A DNA stretch of 64,000 nt from Roseiarcus sp036489975 (GTDB lineage: Bacteria > Pseudomonadota > Alphaproteobacteria > Rhizobiales > Beijerinckiaceae): positions 1 through 64,000 of the forward strand of contig DASXES010000079.1 in assembly GCA_036489975.1 (NCBI GenBank), written 5' to 3'. The translations under genes and the position numbers were made by a program. Every line of letters begins with the position of its first letter. Position 1 is the stretch's first letter. The notes under the pieces are model-generated. The model made no database searches, was not told the DNA's origin, and saw only the letters and a program-made list of their open reading frames with translations. This document shows positions 31,882-38,771 of the stretch, piece by piece.

Positions 31882-32736
31882 TCAGCTCCGGAGCACGGCG
31901 CAGGCGCCGCCGACGGCCTGGATCCGGGAGCAAAGCCTCCGCGCTTCGCCGCCGGTCTGAGCGGGCAGGCGGACGCGGTAAAAGGGCCGCCAGCCGCGAC
32001 TGCGCAGCACCGAGCCCAGCACGAATGGCTGCATGTCTCCGATCACGCTTGAATAGTCATGCCGCGCGCGGGCGAAGGCGCGCAAGGCCGAGCCCTTCGA
32101 GAAGCTTGCCGCGATCTGCACGCCCCAGGGCGCGAACCAGCCTGAAACGACTGAGGAGGGCGCCGTCACGCGGAGCGCAGCCACGAGGCTCAGGCAGGAC
32201 GAACTTTTGCCTGGCGCGGGCTCGGGCGGCGGCTTGTCGCTTCGCCAATCCTCGGCGTCATGGCCGGTGACGGCCAGCACATAGTCCTGTGTCTCGAATG
32301 GAAGCGAACCCTTCTTGGCGAGCCAGCGGGCGACCGCCGTCGGGCCGGCGTTGTAGGCGGCCGCGGCAAGGCCCAGATTGCCGAAGCGGAGTTTCAGTTC
32401 GTTCAGGAACCTTGCGGAGGCTGGGATCGCCGCGGCGGGATCGAACGGATCGATGAGTCCGCGCTCGTTCGCCGTGCCGGGCATGAACTGGGCGACCCCT
32501 TGCGCGCCGGCCGGACTGACGGCGTTCGGCCGGAACGAGCTTTCCCGCCAGATGAGCTTGGTGAAGAAGTCGGCCGGGAGCCCCTCGGCCTTGGCAGACG
32601 CTTCGACAATCCCGCACAAGGTCGCGACCGCGTTGTCAGACTCGGCGCCGGCGTCGGCGTAGGCCGGCCCGCTTAGGCAAAACACGAGCGCCGCAAGCGC
32701 GATCGCTTTCCCCCTGGCGCCGGTCAAGTCCCGCAT
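31882..32736 (-). CDS. Lytic transglycosylase (SLT domain) with C-terminal SPOR-like domain
   Basis: A 284-residue exported protein. The start at 32736 is chosen for its signal peptide (KAIALAALVFCLSGPAYADA) and a GAGG about 8 nt upstream. The SLT domain (about 35-160) has catalytic Glu65 in IWRESSFRPNAVSPAGAQGVAQFMP and the AAAAYNAGP motif. A proline-rich linker (168-178) leads to a C-terminal ~80-residue domain (PWGVQIAASFSKGSALRAFARA ... RVRLPAQTGGEARRLCSRIQAVGGACAV) that looks like a SPOR peptidoglycan-binding repeat. It should cleave glycan strands in the periplasm, perhaps at the septum where SPOR domains bind. Divergent from icd, 101 bp away. Confidence 0.85.
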   Translation of the reverse strand: MRDLTGARGKAIALAALVFCLSGPAYADAGAESDNAVATLCGIVEASAKAEGLPADFFTKLIWRESSFRPNAVSPAGAQGVAQFMPGTANERGLIDPFDPAAAIPASARFLNELKLRFGNLGLAAAAYNAGPTAVARWLAKKGSLPFETQDYVLAVTGHDAEDWRSDKPPPEPAPGKSSSCLSLVAALRVTAPSSVVSGWFAPWGVQIAASFSKGSALRAFARARHDYSSVIGDMQPFVLGSVLRSRGWRPFYRVRLPAQTGGEARRLCSRIQAVGGACAVLRS

Positions 32737-32837
32737 GCGGCACGCCTCGTGCATGCCTTTGCCCGCCAAGGCGCCGATGCTATAGGGGCCTGTCGCCCGC
32801 ACGCCGCGCGTCTCCCGCCAAAGAAAGACTCTCGCAG

Positions 32838-34049
32838 ATGGCTAAGATCAAGGTCACGAATCCGGTCGTCGAACTCGACGGCGACGAGATGACACGCATC
32901 ATCTGGCATCTCATTCGCGACAAGCTCATCCACCCCTATCTCGACGTCGACCTCCAGTACTTCGACCTCTCGGTCGAGCACCGCGACGCAACCAACGACC
33001 AGATCACTATCGACGCGGCCGAGGCGATCAAGCGCGCCGGCGTGGGCGTCAAATGCGCCACCATTACCCCGGACGAAGCCCGGGTCAAAGAATTCCATCT
33101 GAAGGAAATGTGGAGAAGCCCGAACGGCACCATCCGCAACATCTTAGGCGGCGTCATCTTCCGTGAGCCGATCATCTGCAAGAACGTGCCGCGTCTCGTC
33201 CCGAGCTGGACCCAGCCGATCGTCATCGGCCGTCACGCCTACGGCGACCAGTATCGCGCGACCGATTTCAAGGTCCCTGGCAAGGGCCGCCTCACGATGC
33301 GGTTCGAGGGCGACGACGGCAAGGTGATCGAGAAGGAGGTGTTCAAGTTTCCTGGCGCGGGCGTGGCGATGGCCATGTTCAATCTCGACGATTCGATCCG
33401 CGACTTCGCCCGCGCCTCGCTCAACTTCGGCCTGACGCGCAAATACCCCGTCTATCTGTCGACCAAGAACACGATCTTGAAAGTCTATGACGGCCGCTTC
33501 AAGGACATTTTCGAGGAAGTCTACGAGAGCGAGTTCAAGAGCCAGTTCCGGGCGCTCGGCATCACTTATGAACACCGCCTGATCGACGACATGGTGGCGG
33601 CGGCGCTCAAATGGTCGGGCGGCTACGTCTGGGCGTGCAAAAACTACGACGGCGACGTGCAGTCGGACACGGTCGCGCAAGGCTTCGGTTCGCTCGGCCT
33701 CATGACCAGCGTGCTGATGACCCCCGATGGCAAGACGGTGGAGGCGGAGGCGGCGCACGGCACCGTCACTCGGCATTACCGCGAGCATCAGAAGGGCAAT
33801 GCGACCTCGACCAACTCGATCGCTTCGATCTTCGCCTGGACGCGCGGCCTCGCCCATCGCGCCAAGCTCGACGACAACGAGGCGCTCGCCAAATTCGCCT
33901 CAACCCTCGAGAAGGTCTGTGTCGACACGGTCGAGGCCGGGTCCATGACCAAGGATCTCGCGCTTCTTGTCGGGCCTGAGCAGAAGTGGCTCTCGACCGA
34001 GGGCTTCCTCGACAAGATTGACGCAAATCTCAAGAAGGCGATGGCGTAG
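32838..34049 (+). CDS. icd: NADP-dependent isocitrate dehydrogenase
   Basis: A 403-residue enzyme of the homodimeric, eukaryote-like (type II) NADP-IDH class: VVELDGDEMTRIIWHLIRDKLI at the N-terminus, the substrate loop KCATITPDEARVKEF and LKEMWRSPNGTIRNILGG, PIVIGRHAYGDQYRATDF, YEHRLIDDMVAAALKWSGGYVWACKNYDGDVQSD (metal-binding Asp), and EAAHGTVTRHYREHQKG (NADP binding). It oxidises isocitrate to 2-oxoglutarate in the TCA cycle. Length is normal. Divergent promoter region shared with the transglycosylase. No anomaly. Confidence 0.96.
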   Translation: MAKIKVTNPVVELDGDEMTRIIWHLIRDKLIHPYLDVDLQYFDLSVEHRDATNDQITIDAAEAIKRAGVGVKCATITPDEARVKEFHLKEMWRSPNGTIRNILGGVIFREPIICKNVPRLVPSWTQPIVIGRHAYGDQYRATDFKVPGKGRLTMRFEGDDGKVIEKEVFKFPGAGVAMAMFNLDDSIRDFARASLNFGLTRKYPVYLSTKNTILKVYDGRFKDIFEEVYESEFKSQFRALGITYEHRLIDDMVAAALKWSGGYVWACKNYDGDVQSDTVAQGFGSLGLMTSVLMTPDGKTVEAEAAHGTVTRHYREHQKGNATSTNSIASIFAWTRGLAHRAKLDDNEALAKFASTLEKVCVDTVEAGSMTKDLALLVGPEQKWLSTEGFLDKIDANLKKAMA

Positions 34050-34182
34050 CCGACCTCGCGGGTCTTCGTAGCTCGTCAGCCTGCAGCCAGCTTGCACTGG
34101 AACGGGCGCCACAGCTATCCTTGGGCGAAAGAGAGCGGTCGCCGGAAGCGGCGCAAAGCTCCGATGGGAGGACCGCCTTGTC

Positions 34183-34938
34183 ATGACAGCCATCGCTCTT
34201 TCACCGGACGGGCCGCCGCCTTCCGCGCGCGCCGAGCGGGCTCCGCTGCTCTATTGGCTCATCTTCACCGGCGTCACGGTCTTCGCCGCCACGCTGCTGT
34301 GGCGCTACGGGCTTTTTCAGCTCATGTTCGTCTCCGATCGCACGCACATCAGCGCGGCGATCATGGTTCTCTATGTCGCCGCTTCGCTGCACTGCCTGTG
34401 GCGCACCATCGTCATCTCGCGCGAGGCTGACGCAGGCCGGCGCGCCGCCTCGCGAATCGTGGGCGGGCCTAATTTGGCGAACGAACGTCTCGAGGACCTG
34501 CCGCCGGGCCTCGTGTGCGACCATATTCGCGATCTTGCGCTGAAGGCGCGGACCCAAGGGGGAGGAAAGCTCGACCAGACTCTGTTGCTGCGTTCGCTCG
34601 CCGACAAGCTGCGCGGTTCGAATGGTTTCGGCGCCTTCGCCAGCGACACGCTGATGAAGCTCGGCCTGCTCGGCACCGTCATCGGCTTCATCATCATGCT
34701 GGCGCCCATCGCCGGGCTCGACGCGAGCGATCGCGCGTTGATGAAATCCTCGATGGGCCTGATGAGCGGCGGCATGGCTGTCGCGATGTACACGACGCTG
34801 GCCGGGCTCGTCGGTTCGATCCTGCTCAAGTTTCAGTACTACATGCTCGATGCGGCGACGGCGAAAGTATTTTCCCGAGCCGTCGCGCTGACGGAGACGC
34901 GGGTGGTGCCGGAACTGGAGCGCGCAGGTGTGGGATGA
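34183..34938 (+). CDS. MotA/TolQ/ExbB-like proton-channel protein of an unrecognised three-gene operon
   Basis: A 251-residue protein with four hydrophobic segments: about 22-50, 56-79, 157-178 and 195-222. The last two carry the family hallmark: LGLLGTVIGFIIMLAPI and SSMGLMSGGMAVAMYTTLAGLVGSIL, with Thr165 and Thr204/205 where ExbB/TolQ have their conserved pore threonines. The ~75-residue loop between helices 2 and 3 is cytoplasmic in the family. MotA/TolQ/ExbB proteins form pentamers that conduct protons around a dimer of a one-helix partner and turn this into mechanical work. Here the partner gene, overlapping by 11 nt, is not a normal ExbD, TolR or MotB. GGAGG lies about 11 nt upstream of the ATG. 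Confidence 0.82.
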   Translation: MTAIALSPDGPPPSARAERAPLLYWLIFTGVTVFAATLLWRYGLFQLMFVSDRTHISAAIMVLYVAASLHCLWRTIVISREADAGRRAASRIVGGPNLANERLEDLPPGLVCDHIRDLALKARTQGGGKLDQTLLLRSLADKLRGSNGFGAFASDTLMKLGLLGTVIGFIIMLAPIAGLDASDRALMKSSMGLMSGGMAVAMYTTLAGLVGSILLKFQYYMLDAATAKVFSRAVALTETRVVPELERAGVG

Positions 34939-35593
34939 CTTCGGCCTTTACCCGCGCGAGGAGCCCTTCGATCCGTTCAGCGTCATGCTGTTCAAGGCGC
35001 TGCAGGTCGTCGCCTTCCTGTTCTTCATCGCCCTGCTTGCGATCTCGCCGGAAGAGAAGGCAGGCAAGGCCGACTCAAAGGCCGAGTTCCTCATCACCAT
35101 GGACTGGCCGGACAACCATCCGGACGATCTCGACCTGTTCGTGCAGGATCCCGCCGGAAACATAGCCTGGTATCGGCATCGCGAAGCCGGATTCCTGGTG
35201 CTCGACCGCGACGATCGCGGCGGCGCCAATGATTTCATCGTTGTGAACGGCAAGAAGATCTCCTCGCCGATCCGCGAGGAGATCGTCACCATCCGCGGCG
35301 TCGTTCCCGGCGAATATACCGTCAACGTCAGCCACTTCATGGCGACGACGCATGAGCCCGTGCCGGCCAGCGTGAAAGTGCAAAAGCTCAATCCGACGGC
35401 GCAGGTCGTCTTCGACGACCAGGTGTTTGTCGACCACACTGGAGACGAGAAGACCGCTGTCCGGTTCACGATCGACGCCGAGGGTAAGGTGACCGATGTC
35501 AATCGCCGGCAAAAGTCGCTGATGGAGACGTTCCGCGCCGTCGCCAGGAACGGCTCGGACCTCGATCCCAAAACCCGGACCCGGACGCGATGA
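34928..35593 (+). CDS. Single-helix protein in the ExbD/TolR position with a DxDLxVxDPxG beta domain
   Basis: A 221-residue protein starting at GTG 34928 (GGAG five nt upstream), overlapping the channel gene by 11 nt. One helix (about 17-40, SVMLFKALQVVAFLFFIALLAIS) follows a short cytoplasmic N-terminus. PFDPFSVMLFK resembles the PFIDVMLVLL entry of ExbD, but the pore Asp is replaced by Ser; the nearest Asp (15) lies just before the helix. The periplasmic part begins ITMDWPDNHPDDLDLFVQDPAGN (57-78), then FLVLDRDDRGGANDF, an extracellular-type metal-binding-looking pattern like that of DUF2135/YfaP proteins. EEIVTIRGVVPGEYTVNV follows. I assign no function. The combination suggests a channel-powered protein acting in the periplasm. 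Confidence 0.78.
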   Translation: MWDDFGLYPREEPFDPFSVMLFKALQVVAFLFFIALLAISPEEKAGKADSKAEFLITMDWPDNHPDDLDLFVQDPAGNIAWYRHREAGFLVLDRDDRGGANDFIVVNGKKISSPIREEIVTIRGVVPGEYTVNVSHFMATTHEPVPASVKVQKLNPTAQVVFDDQVFVDHTGDEKTAVRFTIDAEGKVTDVNRRQKSLMETFRAVARNGSDLDPKTRTRTR

Positions 35594-36204
35594 CGGATTA
35601 TGGCGACGTCATCCTCTGGCTGGCGCTCAGCTATGCGGTGCTGGGGGCGCTGCTGCTCGCGATCCTGACCTTCGCCAGGCTCAGCTGGCCGATCAAGGCG
35701 AGCCTGATCGCGGTCACAAGCGCATTCTACGTGGTGAATTTCTTCGCTTCGCGCGCTTTGCTCGGCTGGTCGTCGATCGATCCGCTGCCGCCGCGGTTCA
35801 AGCTCCTGGACGCGCGCGTCGTCGAGCCCCACTCGCTCGCGGGCGACGCGGGGGCCATCCACCTCTGGGTGGAGGAGCTGGACAAGGACAACTTTCCAAG
35901 CGGCGTGCCGCGCGCCTACCGTCTTCCCTACGACGCCAAGCTTGCGGAAAGGACCGAGGCGGCGATCAAGGCGAGCGCCGAGGGAAAGCCGCAGGGCGGC
36001 CGGACTGCGGATTTCGGAACGGGAGGCGGCGGCAACGCCGAGGCGACCGCGCGGGAGGTCACGCCCACGTCGATCACCGCGACCGCCGGCGGCGATCCCT
36101 CGACCGGCGGTTCGCCCGATCCGGCGGCCACGCAGGGCGATCGCGCGAGCATCGTCTTCACGCCGCTTGCGCCTCCGCGCATGCCGTCCAAAGACGCACA
36201 GTAA
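35590..36204 (+). CDS. Third membrane protein of the channel operon, unknown
   Basis: A 204-residue protein whose ATG overlaps the preceding stop (ATGA). Two hydrophobic helices (about 8-28 and 36-58) are followed by a soluble stretch (DPLPPRFKLLDARVVEPH, AIHLWVEELDKDNFPSGVPRAYRLPYD) and a C-terminal ~75-residue low-complexity tail rich in Gly, Thr, Pro and Ala. No family is recognised. Strict coupling with the MotA/TolQ-like gene and its one-helix partner implies a shared complex. A perfect 8-bp hairpin (36272-36294) follows and probably ends the operon. Confidence 0.72.
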   Translation: MTDYGDVILWLALSYAVLGALLLAILTFARLSWPIKASLIAVTSAFYVVNFFASRALLGWSSIDPLPPRFKLLDARVVEPHSLAGDAGAIHLWVEELDKDNFPSGVPRAYRLPYDAKLAERTEAAIKASAEGKPQGGRTADFGTGGGGNAEATAREVTPTSITATAGGDPSTGGSPDPAATQGDRASIVFTPLAPPRMPSKDAQ

Positions 36205-36271
36205 AGAGACGGACCGCGCCGGACTCGGCGGCCTTGGCGGGGCGCGCGCCGCCCGAGGAAGCCTGACGCCT

Positions 36272-36294
36272 GAACGGGTGACTTCTACCCGTTC
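36272..36294 (+). terminator. Hairpin after the channel operon
   Basis: GAACGGGT (36272-36279) and ACCCGTTC (36287-36294) pair perfectly around a 7-nt loop, 67 nt after the last stop codon. The bases that follow (CATTTGAG) are only weakly T-rich, so a terminator is likely but not certain. Confidence 0.45.
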
Positions 36295-36370
36295 CATTTG
36301 AGCGCGACTTGATCCGCGCTTCGATTCCGCGCAACAGCGCAGGCGCGCATTCGCGCTTCGGCCATGAAGG

Positions 36371-36392
36371 CGATGATCGGTTCCGATCATCG
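36371..36392. promoter_or_regulatory. 22-bp perfect palindrome upstream of a PEP-CTERM gene
   Basis: Arms CGATGATCGG (36371-36380) and CCGATCATCG (36383-36392) are perfect and separated by only TT. A 2-nt spacer is too tight for a normal RNA hairpin loop, so a dimeric-protein operator is more likely. It lies 141 bp upstream of the PEP-CTERM start and 79 bp after the operon terminator. The rest of 36205-36532 (328 bp without a gene) holds nothing else I can name. Confidence 0.5.
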
Positions 36393-36532
36393 AGTCTTGG
36401 TATTATGCATGGGTCACCCGCAATCCCGCATTCGTGTCGAGGCATATATTCGGGTTGACCGCCCGGACAGGGTTGTCGAGCTTGAGGAAACTGGCGCCAT
36501 CGCTGCCGGGCTTTGCTTCAGGGGGCAGTCCA

Positions 36533-37123
36533 ATGAAAATTTCACTCATTCTCGCAATGGCGGCAGCGGCCATCGCCATAAGCTCGGCGGCCGAGGCTGC
36601 TTCGGTGACGATCGATTTTCCGACCGCCGGCGACTTCTGGGGGGAAATCGCTGCCGGTGAGTCCGGCTTCCTGGCCGCCGGCGACTACACGGACCCGTTA
36701 TCGAGCCAATATTCCTGGATCACGAGTACAGGAAACAGCTACCCGTCGCTCAATAACTTCGTCGCGACCTCTTTCTCAGTCACAATGAATATATCCACAG
36801 GGCCTGACACAATTGCTTACGGTATCGACGGCGAGTCCGTTGATGTCTGGCTCCCCGACTGCTGCGGCACGGAGCTGTACTCCACGGGCACTTTGACGCT
36901 GCCCAGGCCGATCCGCTTGTTCTCGACCAGCCAGATCTCGTTCACGCTCCTGTACGACGTCGGGCAACCCAGCCCACCGAACTTTATCGAATTCGGGACC
37001 GGCACAGTCACGATTAACGGGGCCTACGCCACCCCCGAGCCTTCGACCTGGGCCATGATGCTGCTCGGCTTCGCCGGGCTGGGCTTTGGCGGTTATCGCA
37101 AGGTCAAGGGCGCCGCCGCCTAA
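36533..37123 (+). CDS. PEP-CTERM sorted exported protein
   Basis: A 196-residue protein with a signal peptide (ISLILAMAAAAIAISSAAEAA) and the C-terminal sorting signal TPEPSTWAMMLLGFAGLGF followed by GGYRKVKG: Pro-Glu-Pro motif, hydrophobic helix, basic end. Exosortase cuts such proteins after PEP, usually for export into a polysaccharide matrix. The middle is Ser/Thr/Tyr-rich and beta-like with no known enzyme motif; a Cys-Cys pair occurs in LPDCCGTEL. The start ATG 36533 is chosen over an upstream frame start because it begins the signal peptide. No exosortase gene is in the window. Confidence 0.85.
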   Translation: MKISLILAMAAAAIAISSAAEAASVTIDFPTAGDFWGEIAAGESGFLAAGDYTDPLSSQYSWITSTGNSYPSLNNFVATSFSVTMNISTGPDTIAYGIDGESVDVWLPDCCGTELYSTGTLTLPRPIRLFSTSQISFTLLYDVGQPSPPNFIEFGTGTVTINGAYATPEPSTWAMMLLGFAGLGFGGYRKVKGAAA

Positions 37124-37440
37124 CGCGATCGACGCGCCGGCGCGAGCCCTTCCCCGCCCCGCGATCGGGGGGCTTTGTGCGCCCTCGACCCTCGCTCACC
37201 GGACGCAGCGCATCCAGCCGTTCAAGCGTTGCGGTTCACGGCGTTCTCGCAGCTTCCTGCGGTCCGGAGCGCGGCTTCGGATCGATTGTTTCGTCCGCGC
37301 CGCGCCTGGCGATCGACTGGAGACCCAGGCGGCGCAGCCCGCCCGCCGCCATGGGTTAAAGAATCCTTTCCAAGCGGGGGGCCAGATCCGGTCTCGCGTG
37401 TTATAAGGGGGTCGTTCGTCAGCGTTGAGTAGGAGTACCG
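37124..37440 (+). other. 317-bp gene-free spacer with a possible terminator
   Basis: No gene on either strand is convincing. A G/C-rich stem around 37155-37173 (CCCCG ... CGGGG followed by GGCTTTG) may terminate the PEP-CTERM transcript. The last 20 bases hold the AGGAG ribosome-binding site of ku. Confidence 0.4.
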
Positions 37441-38472
37441 ATGGCCCCCCCGCGCCCCTACTGGAAAGGCTATCTCAAGCTTTCCCTCGTCTCGTGTCCG
37501 ATAGCGCTCTACACGGCGACGTCCCCAGGCGAGCGCGTCGCCTTTCGGCAAATCAACAAGAAAACCGGCAATCGGCTTCGTCAGCAGCTCGTCGACGAAG
37601 AGACGGGCGATCTGATCGACCCCGACGACAAGGGGCGGGGTTACGAGGTCGACAAGGGAGTGTACCTGCCCGTCGAGGACGAGGAGCTCGACGCGATCGC
37701 GATCGAGAGCAGCCATACGATCGACATCGACAGCTTCGTGCCGAAATCGGAAATCGACGAGCGTTACATCGACAGCCCGTATTATCTGATTCCGGAGAAC
37801 AAGGTCGCCCTGGAGGCGTTCGCGGTCATCCGCGACGCCATGCAGGACAGGAACATGGTCGCGCTCGGCCGGGTCGTCCTGTCCAAGCGCGAGCGCGTGA
37901 TCATGCTCCAGCCGCGGGGAAAGGGTCTGCTCGGCGCGACGCTCAGGTACCCTTATGAGATTCGAGACGAGGGGATCTATTTCGGCGACATCGCCGAGAT
38001 CCAGATCCCGAAGGACATGCTCGCGCTCGCCGAGCACATACTCGACAGCAAAACGGCGACGTTCGACCCCTCGAAATTCCACGATCGCTACGAGGAGGCG
38101 ATCGTCACAATGCTGAACGAGAAGAAGGCGGGGATGCCAATCGCCAAGCAGCGTCCGATGCCGAGGATCGTCGCCGGGACGGATCTGATGGCCGCGCTGA
38201 AGCAGAGCATCGACAAGGCGAAAGAGGAAGCGCCGAAGGCGGCCGCCAGACAAGCCGCGGCCCCGGCTCCGACAGCGGCGGCGAAGCCGGCTCCGGCGCC
38301 CAAAGGCAAGCGGGCGGCGGCGAAGGGCAGCCCTGACCAGCGCGAGATGCTGTTGCCGATCGCGGGCGGGGGTCGCGCAAAGGAGGCGGGGGCGCCCGCG
38401 AAGCAAGCGCCCACGGAAGCGCCAGAGAAGCAGACGGCGCAAAAATCCGGCGCCCGAAAGAAAGCGGGCTAG
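37441..38472 (+). CDS. ku: Ku protein for non-homologous end joining
   Basis: A 343-residue bacterial Ku. The core (about 1-260) reads RPYWKGYLKLSLVSCPIALYTAT, RVAFRQINKKTGNRLRQQLVDEETGD, GYEVDKGVYLPVEDEELDAIAIESSHTIDIDSFV, DSPYYLIPENKVALEAFAVIRDAM and GLLGATLRYPYEI, typical of the DNA-end-encircling ring. The C-terminus (about 265-343) is an Ala/Lys/Pro-rich tail, the kind that in other bacteria binds DNA or recruits LigD. No ligD gene lies in the window. TAGGAG stands upstream of the ATG. An 8-bp inverted repeat overlaps the stop. Confidence 0.95.
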   Translation: MAPPRPYWKGYLKLSLVSCPIALYTATSPGERVAFRQINKKTGNRLRQQLVDEETGDLIDPDDKGRGYEVDKGVYLPVEDEELDAIAIESSHTIDIDSFVPKSEIDERYIDSPYYLIPENKVALEAFAVIRDAMQDRNMVALGRVVLSKRERVIMLQPRGKGLLGATLRYPYEIRDEGIYFGDIAEIQIPKDMLALAEHILDSKTATFDPSKFHDRYEEAIVTMLNEKKAGMPIAKQRPMPRIVAGTDLMAALKQSIDKAKEEAPKAAARQAAAPAPTAAAKPAPAPKGKRAAAKGSPDQREMLLPIAGGGRAKEAGAPAKQAPTEAPEKQTAQKSGARKKAG

Positions 38473-38490
38473 GGGGTTTATGGCCCGCTT
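38462..38490 (+). terminator. Inverted repeat overlapping the ku stop codon
   Basis: AAGCGGGC (38462-38469) and GCCCGCTT (38483-38490) form a perfect 8-bp stem with a 13-nt loop that contains the ku stop. No T-run follows. It probably acts as a transcript 3' end or stabilising hairpin. Confidence 0.45.
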
Positions 38491-38528
38491 GAGGAGCCGT
38501 GCGCTCGGCGAAAGAAGTCGACATTTTG

Positions 38529-38557
38529 TTGACCGGCCGGCTGGCGTATGTTATGAT
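38529..38557 (+). promoter_or_regulatory. Strong sigma-70-type promoter candidate with no known gene downstream
   Basis: TTGACC (38529-38534), a 17-nt spacer, then TATGAT (38552-38557): five of six bases match at each box, with ideal spacing. Transcription would begin near 38564-38566, exactly where a hairpin and an ATG start. The only annotated gene on this side (gltS) is on the opposite strand. Confidence 0.55.
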
Positions 38558-38565
38558 TTTCAGAA

Positions 38566-38771
38566 ATGAGCGATGTGAGCCGTGCTCACGTTGCTCATGG
38601 GCGCGTGACCGGGTCTTTTGGGGCGCGTGACCAGGTCTTTGTCGGCGAGCGGGAATGACGCGCAAATGGCGCCGTAACGCATTGGAATCGCTCGAAACGG
38701 ACGCGAGAATGGCTATCCGCCGGCTCGGCCGTCAAGAATCGGATAATGCGCCGGCCTTCAGCGGGCCATGA
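38566..38771 (+). other. Hairpin plus two coupled micro-ORFs (possible leaderless small proteins or small RNA)
   Basis: Two short frames follow the promoter at 38529-38557. One of 30 codons (38566-38658, beginning MSDVSRAHVAHGRV) starts at the predicted first transcribed base, as a leaderless mRNA would. Its stop overlaps the ATG of a 38-codon frame (38655-38771, MTRKWRRNALESLETDAR). The first 33 bases can fold: ATGAGC-N3-GTGAGC pairs with GCTCAC-N3-GCTCAT (38566-38598). Neither peptide matches anything I know, and the second overlaps the 3' end of gltS by 14 nt. Coding and structured-RNA readings are both possible. Confidence 0.3.
38599..38641 (+). repeat. Tandem repeat of about 21 bp, two copies
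   Basis: GGGCGCGTGACC is followed by GGGTCTTTTG in copy 1 (38599-38620) and by AGGTCTTTG in copy 2 (38621-38641). Each copy contains a GACC-N-GGTC inverted core. It lies just after the hairpin at 38566-38598. Confidence 0.6.

Noticed and set aside
35928..36390. Reverse-strand frame (part of 34948-36390) over the channel operon
   Set aside because: Low-complexity Arg/Ser-rich translation opposite three coupled genes on the forward strand.
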